DNA of 64,000 bases from Gemmatimonadota bacterium (GCA_003169895.1 PNAE01000004.1:2604-66603); one strand, 5' to 3'; positions 45,301 to 54,806 are shown, counted from the stretch's first letter. Translations and numbers: made by a program. The notes: generated by a model not told the origin, from the letters alone.

Positions 45301-45538
45301 CGCGGAACTGATGCCGCAACACGGTCGACAGCTCCAGGTACGAGCGCTCCGCCATGCGCGCCACGTCCAACGCGGCGGCGTGTTCGATCTCGTAGTAATA
45401 GAGATCGAAATGCTCGGTCTCGAGCACCTTGAAGTGGAACCGGGAATACTGGACCTTGTTCTGACCGAAGTACTGCGCGCGCAGCGCGACCGGCATGAGC
45501 GACACAGCTGCGAGGAGCAACCAGGTAAATCGACGCAT
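42347..45538 (-). CDS. peptidase MA / TolB-propeller / outer-membrane barrel fusion protein
   Basis: The product is 1063 residues from ATG 45538 with a signal peptide (WLLLAAVSLMPVALRAQ). Three parts can be seen. A gluzincin-type protease domain (about 30-270) has HEMTHQF and the downstream WFVEGMAEYMS. A TolB-like beta-propeller (about 295-600) has at least five SPDG blades (PALSPDGTQIAYFS, SWSPDGKYLAFAG, AWSPDGSQLVFTG). A C-terminal BamA/Omp85-like barrel (about 700-1063) ends in aromatic-rich YWTISFGPAY. The active site and barrel both look intact, so a surface or periplasmic protease tied to the outer membrane is likely. Confidence 0.82.
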   Translation of the reverse strand: MRRFTWLLLAAVSLMPVALRAQYFGQNKVQYSRFHFKVLETEHFDLYYYEIEHAAALDVARMAERSYLELSTVLRHQFRERKPIILYASLSDFQQTNTSPDEVSEGTGGFTDFLKHRIVIPLTGSYADVQHVLQHEMTHQFQYDVWSGGRAGAGVQTIIAVNPPLWFVEGMAEYMSLGGVDPNTAMWLRDAAQEGKVPTIHQLETDPRIFPYRFGQALLTYIGQRWGDEAIGAILSASRSGSLEGAFRRVIGLDFKQLGDQWRDAVVKEYLPELNTADKATAISDAVLTKERSQGTLHLAPALSPDGTQIAYFSEKDFYFVDLWLGNVVTGKAERRLFKSTFSSNYETFRFINSSASWSPDGKYLAFAGKNGAHDDIIVIDVASNKQVATVRSGLSGVTTPAWSPDGSQLVFTGYDGGLSDLFVVDRDGSHLKRLTNDKYADLHPAWSPDGKTIAFTTDRGPGTDFNTLRFGNYRLALYHLDSGQIELLKGMDWGKNVDPQWSPDGKSLAYISDRTGVSNIFLYDVAGGDSYQLTNFFTGAQGITPLSPDLSWARQSDKLAYVYYEKGDYDIYVMSNPESRKKAPWHPVEVLAARPAAAAVAVAPAGDTTRVVTTGGTSLYRSATGLRPADSLTRQPDSLRSPTELSIAHLIDSTKLPLPDTNTFSERRYKTVFTPDYVARPSIGYARSNFGSGLFGGTTVQMSDMLGDHQLLFTGYVNGRIDEAQVLAAYVNLSRRVNWAVGLQQDPYFFYDGSFYTPGPSDQELNYVTEVRRIVLRSAFATGYYPLSRFQRLEGGLHITNVEDAVLDYTQPFDPTTGLATENPFTNKTINSETGFVQPSLAWVYDNSIAGYTGPFLGRRSRIELAPTIGGWRYLQGTVDFRRYDHLVGPFSLATRALYFGRTGRDADRFQMYLGYPDLIRGWTAGSFDRNECLTQTVVDPTSQTGCAQLDQLLGTSIGVFNAELRFPILSQQYMHWLPNLFPPIEGALFFDAGVAWNGSSQFQWNRPDGVSPVDVRTPLKSVGLSIKINALGFMVLRFDYAKPLNRPGVSPYWTISFGPAY

Positions 45539-45567
45539 CGTCGGGACCCTTCGTCCGGTGCGGACGG

Positions 45568-45939
45568 TCACGATTCGGAGAGCAGGGATGGAGCGTCCTG
45601 CCACAGGCGCTCCAGTTGGTAAAAAGCTCGCGTCTCCGGGTGAAACAAATGAACCACGATATCCACGAAATCCAGGAGCACCCAGCGGCCCGCCGTCACG
45701 CCCTCGACGTGGTGCGGCGTCTGCCCGGCCCGGTGCATTGCCTCGACGACGCCATCGGCGAGACCACGCACGTGCGCATCAGACGTGCCGGACGCAACGA
45801 TGAAATAATCGGCGGCATCACAGAGACCGCGAAGATCGAGAACTTGCACGCGGACTCCCTTGCGATCCTCGATGGAGCGAACGGCGGCGCGTACGACTGC
45901 CGGCAGGCGCGGACCGCGGCGGTCAGCCAAGTCGGTCAA
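45568..45939 (-). CDS. rsfS: ribosomal silencing factor RsfS
   Basis: The product is 123 residues. Family motifs are clear: VLDLRGLCDAADYFIVASGT, AHVRGLADGVVEAM and the C-terminal WVLLDFVDIVVHLFHPETRAFYQLERLW. RsfS binds L14 and blocks subunit joining during starvation. The frame begins at TTG 45939; no ATG or better GTG is found, so the start may differ by some codons. It follows rplI in the same direction. Confidence 0.9.
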   Translation of the reverse strand: MTDLADRRGPRLPAVVRAAVRSIEDRKGVRVQVLDLRGLCDAADYFIVASGTSDAHVRGLADGVVEAMHRAGQTPHHVEGVTAGRWVLLDFVDIVVHLFHPETRAFYQLERLWQDAPSLLSES

Positions 45940-46080
45940 CCCCGGCCGGTGACCGGGGGCACGCGAAGATGCCTGTCGCTCGAAGATACCGGATGTTCCT
46001 CCGCCAGCCGATGAAACCGCGAGGGGATGAACCAGATCCTGACACGAGTGTCCACGGAACTGGACAGCCAGCAGCCCCGG

Positions 46081-46533
46081 TTACTGCTGCTCAATGGCAA
46101 CGTTCACCCGCACCTCGGCCTGCACATCGTGGTGCAGGCGAACCGGTATCGAGTGAAAACCCAGTTGCTTGAGCGGATGTTCCAGCTCGATCTTGCGGCG
46201 GTCGACCGTGACACCGGCAGCTTCCAGCCGGTGCGCGATGTCGGCTGACGTGATCGAGCCGAACAGCCGGCCGTCCTCGCCGGCCTTGGCCCTGAACTCG
46301 AGCGTGACAGCACCGATCCGGGTAGCGAGTTCCTGTGCCTCGGCGCGATCGCTGTTCGCGCGCACGTCGCGAGCCTTCGCTTCCGCCTCGACCCGCTTGC
46401 GGTTCCCGTCGGTGGCCTCGAAGGCCAAGCCACGGGGCAGGAGAAAGTTGCGAGCGTAACCCGGCTTGACCCGGACCATTTGGCCCGCCTTGCCGAGCGA
46501 TGGGACGTCTTCACGCAGAATCAAGTCGATCAT
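46081..46533 (-). CDS. rplI: 50S ribosomal protein L9
   Basis: The product is 150 residues, the full two-domain form: N-terminal MIDLILREDVPSLGKAGQMV ... VKPGYARNFLLPRGLA, connecting helix, and C-terminal domain (GRLFGSITSADIAHRL). It overlaps the DUF2232 gene (ATGA) with AGGAG in its end. L9 stabilises the L1 stalk region and limits frameshifting. Confidence 0.95.
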   Translation of the reverse strand: MIDLILREDVPSLGKAGQMVRVKPGYARNFLLPRGLAFEATDGNRKRVEAEAKARDVRANSDRAEAQELATRIGAVTLEFRAKAGEDGRLFGSITSADIAHRLEAAGVTVDRRKIELEHPLKQLGFHSIPVRLHHDVQAEVRVNVAIEQQ

Positions 46534-47483
46534 GACGGAACTCCTGAGGGCGGCGCCATGCGCCGCCGAAAGTCGAGCCAGGTGTCGGCGACCCCGAGCA
46601 GGGTGAAGCCGACCAGGACGAAGGCCAGCATCGGGAACATTATCAAGATCAGGATGCCGATGACGAGGGGCGAGGCTCGCCGCAGGGCAGTCCGGATCAC
46701 GGCGAGGCCTCGCACCCAGTACATGGCAAGGACCAGCAGTAGCACGTTGGCGGTCACCAGGCGGACGGAGTGCGGCGCGCCGACCAGCGTCAGCCCAAGG
46801 CCCAGAACCAGGATCCAGACCAGGTGATCGTTGAACCGAAACTCGGCGAGTGGCGTCGGCGGTGCGGTAAGCGGCGTCCGGGCAATGCGATGGTACCAGG
46901 TCGAGGCGAGCCAGGTCCCCAGCATCGCCACCAAGGCAAGCAGCGCCGGACAGAGGGTCGCCATGCCGGTCACCACGATGGCGACCTGGCGGGCGAAATC
47001 CGCTGGCGCAGCTTCCACCAGCACGTCGGTGGTGGGCGCCGGGGGCGTCGCCGGAAGATTGGCCCACACCTGTCGCCACGCCTCCCACGCCTGTGTGATG
47101 ATGTCCTGCTGCAGGTCGGCGAAGCGGATCTGAAAAGCCGTGAACCAGCCGATGGTCGCGATTGCCGCGAGGATCGCCGCCACTGTCGCGCGGGTGAACA
47201 GCGACGGGATCCCGGCAAGCGTGAGCGCCACGAAACTGCCGACGAAGAAAACCGCGGCCGCTCGCACGGTCTGCTCGCCGAGGGAATCGGGGAGCCCGAA
47301 CCAGGCCACCAGCGCGCCGGCGCTCACCGCAATCCAGAACCATTCACGGGCCGTCCGCGGCCGCGACACGAGCAGCAGCATCGCGAGCGGACCCAGAAAA
47401 AAGACCGGAAAGATCGGCACCGCGACGATCAGGAACGCCGCGGTCAGCAAGAGATGGAGTGCCTGCGACCGGCGCCCGTTCAT
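46530..47483 (-). CDS. DUF2232 membrane protein
   Basis: The product is 317 residues with about eight hydrophobic segments (for example LLLTAAFLIVAVPIFPVFFL and VWILVLGLGLTLVGAP), typical of YybS/DUF2232 proteins. Members are often found between rpsR and rplI, as here. Function unknown. Overlap with rplI (ATGA) indicates coupling. Confidence 0.78.
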   Translation of the reverse strand: MNGRRSQALHLLLTAAFLIVAVPIFPVFFLGPLAMLLLVSRPRTAREWFWIAVSAGALVAWFGLPDSLGEQTVRAAAVFFVGSFVALTLAGIPSLFTRATVAAILAAIATIGWFTAFQIRFADLQQDIITQAWEAWRQVWANLPATPPAPTTDVLVEAAPADFARQVAIVVTGMATLCPALLALVAMLGTWLASTWYHRIARTPLTAPPTPLAEFRFNDHLVWILVLGLGLTLVGAPHSVRLVTANVLLLVLAMYWVRGLAVIRTALRRASPLVIGILILIMFPMLAFVLVGFTLLGVADTWLDFRRRMAPPSGVPS

Positions 47484-47506
47484 CGCGGGCGCCGTCCTGG
47501 GACTGG

Positions 47507-47728
47507 TCAGCCGGCGAACCCCTTGATGTAGGGGATCAACGCGATCTGGCGGGCCCGCTTGATGGCGGTGCTGAGCTGGCGTTGATGACGCGCGCAGGTC
47601 CCCGACAACCGACTTGGCAGGATCTTGCCGCGTTCAGTGAGAAAGCGGGCCAACAGGCGCTCATCCTTGAAATCGACGACCCGGACGCCGGACTCGCAGA
47701 TCGCGCAGCTTTTTTGTGGGCGGGCCAT
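47507..47728 (-). CDS. rpsR: 30S ribosomal protein S18
   Basis: The product is 73 residues with the S18 core ([40 protein letters not shown]) and an N-terminal CAIC pair that, with the later Cys and His, fits the zinc-containing form. It overlaps the rpsF stop (TAATG). Confidence 0.95.
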   Translation of the reverse strand: MARPQKSCAICESGVRVVDFKDERLLARFLTERGKILPSRLSGTCARHQRQLSTAIKRARQIALIPYIKGFAG

Positions 47729-48066
47729 TATTCCTCCTCCTCCCCGTCCTTGGCACTCGGTGTCGGCGCCATCTGGGCGCCTTCATCCAGCACGACGAGA
47801 TGCCGCAGCAACCCTTCATCCAACTTGAGGGCGCGTTCGAACTCCGGCAGCATCTCCGAGGAGGCTTCGAACTTGGTGACCACGTAATACCCGGTTTCCC
47901 GTCCAGCGACCGGATACGCGAGGGTCCGCTTGCCCCAATGGGTCACATCGACGACGGCCTCACCGGGCTGCGGGATGAGCGCGTGAAACCGGGTGAGTTT
48001 TTCCGTGACGGCGGGCTCTTCAAGGGTGGATTCGAAGATGTAAACTGCCTCATAGCGACGAGCCAC
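47728..48066 (-). CDS. rpsF: 30S ribosomal protein S6
   Basis: The product is 112 residues from GTG 48066 ([17 protein letters not shown]), with AAGGAAGG six nt before it. It has the ferredoxin-like S6 fold ([20 protein letters not shown]) and an acidic C-terminal tail (KDGEEEE). It is the first gene of the rpsF-rpsR-DUF2232-rplI run. S6 and S18 bind 16S rRNA together; the leader could carry an S6:S18 autoregulatory fold, though I could not identify one. Confidence 0.94.
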   Translation of the reverse strand: MARRYEAVYIFESTLEEPAVTEKLTRFHALIPQPGEAVVDVTHWGKRTLAYPVAGRETGYYVVTKFEASSEMLPEFERALKLDEGLLRHLVVLDEGAQMAPTPSAKDGEEEE

Positions 48067-48140
48067 AAGCACCTTCCTTCGGTCTGGAGTCGCCCCGGCG
48101 CGGTGCGGCGCCGAGGAGGATGGATGTGAACAACGCGGGA

Positions 48141-48148
48141 CCAATGTA
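48141..48148 (-). promoter_or_regulatory. TAnnTT-type promoter element of rpsF
   Basis: TACATTGG on the minus strand, 75 nt before the rpsF start. It gives a leader of roughly 65 nt. Confidence 0.35.
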
Positions 48149-48183
48149 AGCGGGTTGGCGCCCAAAGCCCACAGGCCCAGAAC

Positions 48184-49335
48184 TCACGGGCGCTTCAGCA
48201 CCAGCCAGCGCAACTCCTGCTGCATGTTGGCGCCCGGGCGCTGGACCAGGAGTGAGTCGCCATCGAACAGGAGGACACGGCTCCGGCGCGGCAACGTGAA
48301 GCGCCCCTCGGGTTGTCCCGTGGTGCTCAGCGAGTAGAAATCGATCGAGTCGCGTGCGGGTACCTGGGCGCCGACGACGAGAACCCCGCCACCGGCGGCG
48401 ATGAGCAACCCGGTAATGGCTGAGTGGAACTTGCCGGTTGCCGCAGCGCTTGAGTCGAACCGCGCCTTGGCGGCCGGATCACGCTCGGATGCCGCTTGGG
48501 TCCGGGCTTGGGCAATCTCGTCGGCAGTGACCGCGGGGCCGGGCACATCGCTGGTCAAGTTCCAGCGCAATGTCCCGTTCGGGGACTGCCGGCGCACGGC
48601 GAACACATCCCCCACGCTCCACACAATATCGCTGTCGCCGGCGATGGCGTAGGCTGGCAGCATCGGGAAGAGCGGCAGTGTCGCCGTCGGCCGGCCATCG
48701 TGAACGCGCAGCCAGGCCAGGGGAAGCCTGAGCACCGTTCGGCCGAGCGTGTCACCCGGGCCATCGAGTTCGCGGACTTCAAAGACGGCCGGGGAATCGG
48801 GGGCGGTCGGTCGGATCAGTTGCAGGATGGGCACGTCCCCGGCGAATCCCGCGGCGTGCGCGATGCTGCTCGGTAACGTTGGCACGCCGCTCTGGAACCT
48901 GCCGGTGCCATCGTAGCGGAGCACGCGGTTGCTTGCGGCGTCGATGACGACGAATCCGTCGCCGCTCGCCGCGACCGACACGACAAGCCGGTACTGCCCG
49001 TCGCCCGACCCGACTTCACCGACCGTTTGCGGATTGAGCCGATTGGGACTCCAGATCTGCACCTGCCGGTTTGTTTCCCACGTGGCGAACCGCCCGGCGT
49101 GGAGCCAGTTGGCCGTGGCGAAGCTGATCGGACATGGCGATTGTCCGTCCGCAAGGCAGACGAGATGCCCGTCGCTCACGGCCAGCGAGGGCAGGGAATC
49201 GAGCGTTCCTGCGGTAATCGAACGCTGCGCGGGCAGTTCAGCGGCGTTCCGCGCAGGAGCGGCGTCGTGGCAGGCGGCCAGCAACGCCATCCCGAGCAGT
49301 CGGGGCATCCAATGCCGAAGCGGGATCCATGTCAT
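48184..49335 (-). CDS. beta-propeller lipoprotein of unknown function
   Basis: The product is 383 residues with a lipobox near residue 22 (GMALLAACHD). The rest fits a six-bladed NHL/6-bladed-propeller pattern (GEVGSGDGQYRLVVSVAASG, GFVVIDAASNRVLRYDGTG). It follows ychF by 15 nt. No enzymatic motif. It resembles the 6-bladed propeller domains common in Bacteroidetes and Gemmatimonadota. Confidence 0.7.
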   Translation of the reverse strand: MTWIPLRHWMPRLLGMALLAACHDAAPARNAAELPAQRSITAGTLDSLPSLAVSDGHLVCLADGQSPCPISFATANWLHAGRFATWETNRQVQIWSPNRLNPQTVGEVGSGDGQYRLVVSVAASGDGFVVIDAASNRVLRYDGTGRFQSGVPTLPSSIAHAAGFAGDVPILQLIRPTAPDSPAVFEVRELDGPGDTLGRTVLRLPLAWLRVHDGRPTATLPLFPMLPAYAIAGDSDIVWSVGDVFAVRRQSPNGTLRWNLTSDVPGPAVTADEIAQARTQAASERDPAAKARFDSSAAATGKFHSAITGLLIAAGGGVLVVGAQVPARDSIDFYSLSTTGQPEGRFTLPRRSRVLLFDGDSLLVQRPGANMQQELRWLVLKRP

Positions 49336-49350
49336 CTCAGCACCGGTCCT

Positions 49351-50448
49351 TCAGGTATTGAACCGAAACAACATCACGTCGCCGTCCTGGACGACGTACT
49401 CTTTGCCTTCGGCCCGGGCAAGACCCTGCTCGCGCGCTGGCTTCCAGCCGCCCAGGCGCACGAAGTCATCGTAGCTCACGGTCTCCGCCCGGATGAACCC
49501 CTTCTCGAAGTCGCTGTGAATGACGCCGGCGGCCTCGGGAGCCCGGGCTCCGCGGTGCACCGTCCAGGCCCGCACTTCCTTTTCGCCGGCCGTGAAATAG
49601 CTCTGCAAGCCGAGCAGATGGTAGGCAGCGCGGGCGAGTCGGTCCAGTCCGGATTCATGCACGCCGAGCGCGTCGAGGAAAGCGGCGCGGTCGTCGACGG
49701 CAAGTTCCGCAAGCTCGGCCTCGACCTTGGCCGAGAAGATCACGATCTCGGCCGGTTCGCCGTCTGCGGCCAGCGCCGCGCGGAGGCGTTCTACGTGGGC
49801 ATTGCCGGTCGACAGGTCGTCTTCGTGAACATTCGCCGCGTACAGCGTCGGCTTTGCGGTCAGCAGGCCGAAGCTCCGAAATAGCGGCAACTCGTCATCG
49901 CTCGGCACTACGGTGCGCGCCATGATGCCATCGCTCAGGGCCGCCACGATCCGCTCGAGCAGGGCCTTCTCCAGCTTTGCCTGCGGCTCGCCGGTGCGCG
50001 CGGCCCGCTGGGCCTTGTCAAGTCGCTTCTCCATCGACGCCAGGTCGGCGAGCGCGAGTTCGGTATTGATGACGTTCCGGTCGCGCACCGGGTCGACGCT
50101 GCCCATGACGTGCTGGATGTCATCGTCGTCGAAGCAGCGCACGACTTGAACGATGGCGTCCACCTCACGAATGTTGGCGAGGAACTGATTGCCGAGGCCC
50201 TCGCCCTCGGATGCGCCCTTGACGAGACCGGCGATATCGACGAACTGCACGGTGGCTGGCAGGATGCGCTGTGGATGGACGAAGGACGCGATGGCGGCGA
50301 GACGGGAATCGGGGACTTCGACCACGCCGGTGTTGGGTTCGATTGTCGCAAAGGGGTAGTTCGCCACGAGCGCACCGGCGGACGTGAGTGCATTGAACAG
50401 CGTCGACTTGCCGACGTTTGGCAATCCCACGATACCGAGAGACAGCAT
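49351..50448 (-). CDS. ychF: redox-regulated ATPase YchF (Obg family)
   Basis: The product is 365 residues. The P-loop is [15 protein letters not shown], and the NKxE-like ATP-specifying motif occurs as YAANVHEDD. The TGS domain ends the protein ([20 protein letters not shown]). YchF prefers ATP and binds ribosomes. It lies in the conserved pth-ychF neighbourhood, here separated by hppA, whose stop is 10 nt upstream. Confidence 0.95.
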   Translation of the reverse strand: MLSLGIVGLPNVGKSTLFNALTSAGALVANYPFATIEPNTGVVEVPDSRLAAIASFVHPQRILPATVQFVDIAGLVKGASEGEGLGNQFLANIREVDAIVQVVRCFDDDDIQHVMGSVDPVRDRNVINTELALADLASMEKRLDKAQRAARTGEPQAKLEKALLERIVAALSDGIMARTVVPSDDELPLFRSFGLLTAKPTLYAANVHEDDLSTGNAHVERLRAALAADGEPAEIVIFSAKVEAELAELAVDDRAAFLDALGVHESGLDRLARAAYHLLGLQSYFTAGEKEVRAWTVHRGARAPEAAGVIHSDFEKGFIRAETVSYDDFVRLGGWKPAREQGLARAEGKEYVVQDGDVMLFRFNT

Positions 50449-50458
50449 CAGAGTCGTG

Positions 50459-52531
50459 CTATCGGGCGAGGCGGGCGAACCACGGCGCGAAGACGAGCGC
50501 CACCACGCAGGTCACCTTGATCAGGATGCTGATCGCCGGGCCCGACGTGTCCTTGAACGGATCCCCGACCGTGTCGCCCACGACGGCGGCCTTGTGCATC
50601 GGCGATCCCTTCCCGCCGTGCGCGCCGGCCTCGATGTACTTCTTGGCATTGTCCCAGGCGCCGCCGGCGTTGGCCATGAACAGCGCCAGCAACGCGCCGC
50701 TCAAGGTGGTCCCGGCGAGGAGACCGCCCAGGGCCTTGACGCCGAGCAGTGCACCGACGGCAACGGGCATCGACACGGCGAGCAAGCCGGGAAGCACCAT
50801 CTCGCGCAACGCCGAGCGGGTGGCGATGTCGACGCAGCGGGCGGAATCGGCCTGCGCAGTGCCTTCCATCAGGCCGGCGATCTCGTGGAACTGCCGGCGC
50901 ACTTCGACCACCACGCCCTGCGCCGCGCGCCCGACGGCTGTCATTGTCATTGCGGCGACCAGGAACGGCGTCGTGCCGCCGAGGAAGAGTCCGATCACCA
51001 CCATGTGATCGGTCAGGTCGAGCAGGAGGCGGCTGCCGCTGATGGCCTCGACCGCCGACGCGTAGGCGGAGAACAGTGCCAATGCAGTCAGCACGGCCGA
51101 TCCGATCGCAAACCCCTTGCCGATGGCAGCGGTGGTATTGCCGAGCGAATCGAGCTTGTCGGTGATCTTGCGCACCTCGGGGCCAAGGTGGCTCATCTCC
51201 GAAATGCCGCCAGCGTTGTCGGCAATCGGACCATAGGCATCCACGGTCATGGTGATGCCAACGGTGCCGAGCATGCCGACGGCAGCGAGCCCGATGCCGT
51301 AGAGCCCCGAGACGTAGTGCGCCACCCACACCGCGGCGCAGATGACCATGACCGGCGCGGCGGTCGAACGCATGCCGACGGCGAGCCCGGCGATGATGTT
51401 GGTCGCCGGGCCCGTGGATGCGGCGGCGGCGATCTCGCGAACCGGGTGATCGGACGTGAAGTACTCGGTGACCAGCCCGATCGCCACGCCGGCGATGGTG
51501 CCAGCGGCAATGGCGAAGAACGGGCCGTTGGCGGTGATGCCGTCGCTAAGCGACATCGGCAGCATGCCGACGAGCCACCAGGCGATGCCGAGGAACAGGA
51601 TCGCGCCAAGGACCTGCACCGCGCGCAGCGCAGTGGCGGGTGACCCGCTCTTGAACAGGCGCATGGCGAAGATGCTGATGGTCGACGCGACGAGGCCGGC
51701 GGCGGCGAGTCCCAGCGGCAGGCTGATCGCGTTGATTCGGGCAGGCACCGGGATGAACGTGCTCGTCGCCGCGATCGCGACGGCCGCAACCACGGCGTCG
51801 ACGTAGCTCTCGTAGATGTCGGCGCCCATGCCGGCGACGTCGCCCACATTGTCGCCGACGTTGTCGGCGATCGTGGCGGGGTTGCGCGGATCGTCCTCGG
51901 GAATGCCAGCTTCGATCTTGCCGACCAGGTCGGCGCCGACGTCGGCTGCCTTGGTGTAGATGCCGCCGCCGACGCGCGCAAACAGCGCGATCGAAGACGC
52001 ACCCATGGCAAACCCGCTCATGGTCTCGGCGAACGCGGTGAACTGCTGTGGCGTGATCCCGACTGTCGTGCCGAGATCCAGCATGCGATTGAGCACGACA
52101 CCGAGTCCGAGGAGTCCGAGGGACGCAACCGCGAGGCCCATCACGGCGCCGCCGTCAAAGGCGATTTCCAGCGCGCGGGCCTGGCCATGCGTGCGGGCGG
52201 CTTCGGTCGTGCGCACGTTGCACTTGGTCGCGGACTTCATGCCGATGAACCCGGCGACGACCGAGCAGACACCGCCAAAGACGAACGCCACGGCGATCCC
52301 CGGTCCGACCGCCAGGCTCAGCGCGATCGCCACGACCACCACCACGGGCGCGAGCACCATGTACTCGCGGCGCAGGAATGTCATGGCACCCTGTTCGATC
52401 AGCCTGGAGATATCCCGCATGCGCGGCGTACCGACCGGCTGGCGCTTCAGGTACACGTACATCGTCAGCGCGCCGAGGAGTCCTAGCGCGCCGAGGTACG
52501 GGGCAAAACGGGCGTATTGCTCTAGATGCAC
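50459..52531 (-). CDS. hppA: membrane ion-pumping pyrophosphatase
   Basis: The product is 690 residues with about 16 membrane helices. The acidic substrate motifs [39 protein letters not shown] and the C-terminal [16 protein letters not shown] are present. The diagnostic [16 protein letters not shown] has Ala where potassium-independent enzymes have Lys, marking the potassium-dependent class. It couples pyrophosphate hydrolysis to pumping of H+ or Na+; which ion cannot be set here. GTG 52531 has GAGGAG six nt upstream. It interrupts the usual pth-ychF pair. Confidence 0.95.
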   Translation of the reverse strand: MHLEQYARFAPYLGALGLLGALTMYVYLKRQPVGTPRMRDISRLIEQGAMTFLRREYMVLAPVVVVVAIALSLAVGPGIAVAFVFGGVCSVVAGFIGMKSATKCNVRTTEAARTHGQARALEIAFDGGAVMGLAVASLGLLGLGVVLNRMLDLGTTVGITPQQFTAFAETMSGFAMGASSIALFARVGGGIYTKAADVGADLVGKIEAGIPEDDPRNPATIADNVGDNVGDVAGMGADIYESYVDAVVAAVAIAATSTFIPVPARINAISLPLGLAAAGLVASTISIFAMRLFKSGSPATALRAVQVLGAILFLGIAWWLVGMLPMSLSDGITANGPFFAIAAGTIAGVAIGLVTEYFTSDHPVREIAAAASTGPATNIIAGLAVGMRSTAAPVMVICAAVWVAHYVSGLYGIGLAAVGMLGTVGITMTVDAYGPIADNAGGISEMSHLGPEVRKITDKLDSLGNTTAAIGKGFAIGSAVLTALALFSAYASAVEAISGSRLLLDLTDHMVVIGLFLGGTTPFLVAAMTMTAVGRAAQGVVVEVRRQFHEIAGLMEGTAQADSARCVDIATRSALREMVLPGLLAVSMPVAVGALLGVKALGGLLAGTTLSGALLALFMANAGGAWDNAKKYIEAGAHGGKGSPMHKAAVVGDTVGDPFKDTSGPAISILIKVTCVVALVFAPWFARLAR

Positions 52532-52567
52532 AGCAGGCTCCTCAGGCAGTCGCGCGTCCAGCGCGCC

Positions 52568-53134
52568 TCAACGGTTGAAGCGGTTCATGGCGCGTTCGAT
52601 CCCGTCCGCTACCCAGCACTCCACCGCCTCGGCCATCGTGTCGGCAGCGCGGTTAAACGCCTCTCGCTCGTCCGGTCGCATCCGTCCCAGCACCCAGTCG
52701 GCCAGGTCGTCGTATTCCGTCGGCTTGGCGCCGATACCGATGCGCAGCCGAGCGAAGTCCTGCCGCCGCAACGCGGCTTCGATGCTCTTGAGGCCATTGT
52801 GACCACCGGCGGAACCGGCGCCCTTGAGCCGGAACGTGCCGGGTTCAAAGGCCACGTCATCCACCAGCACGAGCAGGTCGTTTGCCGGGTCGAAGGTCGG
52901 CGAACGCAGCGCTCGCAGCGCGTCGCCGCTGGCGTTCATGAACGTCGCCGGCTTCAATACGCGAACGGGGACGCCACTCAGCGTCCCCACAGCGGCCACG
53001 GCTTCCTCGGCACGGCGGAAGGGCCCGAGCCCCCAACGCGCCGCCAGGTGGTCCGCGAGCAGATAGCCGGCGTTGTGACGCGTCCGCTCGTATTCGGGGC
53101 CCGGATTGCCCAGTCCGACGATGGCCTTGGGCAC
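52568..53134 (-). CDS. pth: peptidyl-tRNA hydrolase
   Basis: The product is 188 residues from GTG 53134. Motifs are GLGNPGPEYERTRHNAGYLL with the catalytic His, FMNASGDALR, and the DDVAFEPGTFRLK / GSAGGHNGLKSI region. It frees tRNA from peptidyl-tRNA that leaves the ribosome early. It starts directly after the rplY stop. Confidence 0.95.
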   Translation of the reverse strand: MPKAIVGLGNPGPEYERTRHNAGYLLADHLAARWGLGPFRRAEEAVAAVGTLSGVPVRVLKPATFMNASGDALRALRSPTFDPANDLLVLVDDVAFEPGTFRLKGAGSAGGHNGLKSIEAALRRQDFARLRIGIGAKPTEYDDLADWVLGRMRPDEREAFNRAADTMAEAVECWVADGIERAMNRFNR

Positions 53135-53821
53135 CTACTTGCCGGCGGGTTTGGCCTCGCCCTCTTCGCCTTCGCCTGCGCCTTCGCCCTCTTCGCCCTT
53201 GCCCTTCTTGATCAGCTCCGGCTCGCCCTCGACCGCGACGGTCGTCTCGGCGGCCACCTCGGCGCGCGTCACCACGACCGACACGATCGAAACGTCGCCG
53301 TCGTTCATGATTTCGCCGTTGGGCACCGTGACGTCGCGGACGTGGATGGCGTGGCCGACGGTCAAGTCGGTCACGTCCACCTCAATGTGATCCGGAATGT
53401 CGGCCGGGAGGACCTTGAGGGTAATGCGGTGCAGGTGATGATCCAGCACGCCACCCTGATTGCGCACGCCTTCGGCCGTCCCGATGATATGGACCGGCAC
53501 GTCGACTTCGATGGGCTCGTCGGCGACGACGGCGTACAGATCGAGGTGGATCACGTCGGTGCGGCGCACGGGATTGCGCTGCACCTCACGCACGAGCGCC
53601 TTGATCGGGGCGGCACCGTCGATCGACACGTCGAGCAACGCCGCTTCGCCGCCGATCAGCTCCAGCAGCTTGCCCAGTGCGCGGTGCTCCACCGCGAGCG
53701 CGCGCGCGACGAAGGCATGCCCGTAGATCACCGCCGGCACCTTGCCCTGACGGCGAAGCGACCGTGCGGCGCCTTTTCCCGTGTTCTCCCGCGATTCCGC
53801 GGCGAGGCTTACATGCTGCAT
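53135..53821 (-). CDS. rplY: 50S ribosomal protein L25/general stress protein Ctc
   Basis: The product is 228 residues. It is the long two-domain CTC form: L25 core (ESRENTGKGAARSLRRQGKV, AVIYG) that binds 5S rRNA, a TL5-type C-terminal domain (VDVPVHIIGTAEGVRNQGGV), and an acidic Gly/Glu tail (KGEEGEGAGEGEEGEAK). It lies between prs and pth in the conserved order. Confidence 0.94.
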   Translation of the reverse strand: MQHVSLAAESRENTGKGAARSLRRQGKVPAVIYGHAFVARALAVEHRALGKLLELIGGEAALLDVSIDGAAPIKALVREVQRNPVRRTDVIHLDLYAVVADEPIEVDVPVHIIGTAEGVRNQGGVLDHHLHRITLKVLPADIPDHIEVDVTDLTVGHAIHVRDVTVPNGEIMNDGDVSIVSVVVTRAEVAAETTVAVEGEPELIKKGKGEEGEGAGEGEEGEAKPAGK

Positions 53822-53840
53822 TGCTGTCTCCGTCTCTCGG

Positions 53841-54794
53841 TCAGTCGAACAGCGACGATACCGACTGGTCGCTGTGGGTGTATCCGATCACCTTCGCCAG
53901 GAGTCCCGCGATCGAGAGCACCTTGAGCGCCGGAAACATTCGTTCCGGTGGAATCGCGATCGTGTTGGTGACCGCCACCTCGGTCACCGGCGCCTCCGAC
54001 AGCCGCTGCACCGCGGGTCCGGACAGCAGCGCATGCGTGGCACAGATGTAAATGTCCTTGGCGCCGAGTGCCTTGAGGGCGTGCGCCGCTTCGGACATGG
54101 TGCCCCCGGTGTCGATCATGTCGTCCGGGATAATGCAATTCTTGCCCTCGACCTCGCCGACGACGTTGACGGCGTCCACCACGTTGGCGGTGGTGCGGCG
54201 CTTGTCGATGATCGCGAGCGAACCGTTCAGACGCTTGGCAAATCCGCGCGCCATCTTGGCCGAACCTACGTCTGCCGCCACGACGGCAATGTCCTTCAGA
54301 CCCTTCTGCCGGTAGTACTGCGTGAACACCGGTGCCGCGTACAGGTGATCGACCGGCAGGTCGAAAAAACCCTGCAGCTGATGCTGATGGAAGTCGATGG
54401 CGAGGACGCGGTCCGCACCGGCCATCGACACCATGTTCGCCATCAGCTTGGCCGAGATCGCCACGCGGCCCTGATCTTTCCGATCCTGTCGCGCGTAGCC
54501 GAAGTACGGAATCACCGCCGTAATTCGCGCCGCGCTGGCCCGCTTGGCCGCATCCATCAATAACAGCAGCTCGATAAGGTTCTCGGCCGGCGGGTTGGTC
54601 GGCTGGATGATGTAGACATCCCGCCCCCGCACGTTCTCATCGATCTTGACGAACACCTCTCCGTCGGCAAACCGCCGAGTGGCCACGTTGCACAGCTTGA
54701 GGTCAAGCTGCTCCGCGATCTCCTCGGCGAGCGGCCGATTGGCTGACCCGCAGAGGAGCAACATGTTCTTCGGCGTCAGCGGCAATTTGGCCAT
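53841..54794 (-). CDS. prs: ribose-phosphate pyrophosphokinase
   Basis: The product is 317 residues from ATG 54794. Signatures are PYFGYARQDRK, the Mg-binding IDFHQHQLQGFFD, and the PRPP loop CIIPDDMIDTGGTM. It makes PRPP from ribose 5-phosphate and ATP for purine, pyrimidine, His and Trp synthesis. Its promoter region, 13 nt upstream, is the best of the window (TTTG, 21 nt, TATCTTTG). Confidence 0.95.
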   Translation of the reverse strand: MAKLPLTPKNMLLLCGSANRPLAEEIAEQLDLKLCNVATRRFADGEVFVKIDENVRGRDVYIIQPTNPPAENLIELLLLMDAAKRASAARITAVIPYFGYARQDRKDQGRVAISAKLMANMVSMAGADRVLAIDFHQHQLQGFFDLPVDHLYAAPVFTQYYRQKGLKDIAVVAADVGSAKMARGFAKRLNGSLAIIDKRRTTANVVDAVNVVGEVEGKNCIIPDDMIDTGGTMSEAAHALKALGAKDIYICATHALLSGPAVQRLSEAPVTEVAVTNTIAIPPERMFPALKVLSIAGLLAKVIGYTHSDQSVSSLFD

Positions 54795-54806
54795 AACGAT
54801 AGCCCG

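Noticed and set aside
46534-47343. N-terminal extension of the L9 frame
   Set aside because: It is an alternative frame of the DUF2232 gene; L9 begins at ATG 46533 with a ribosome site.
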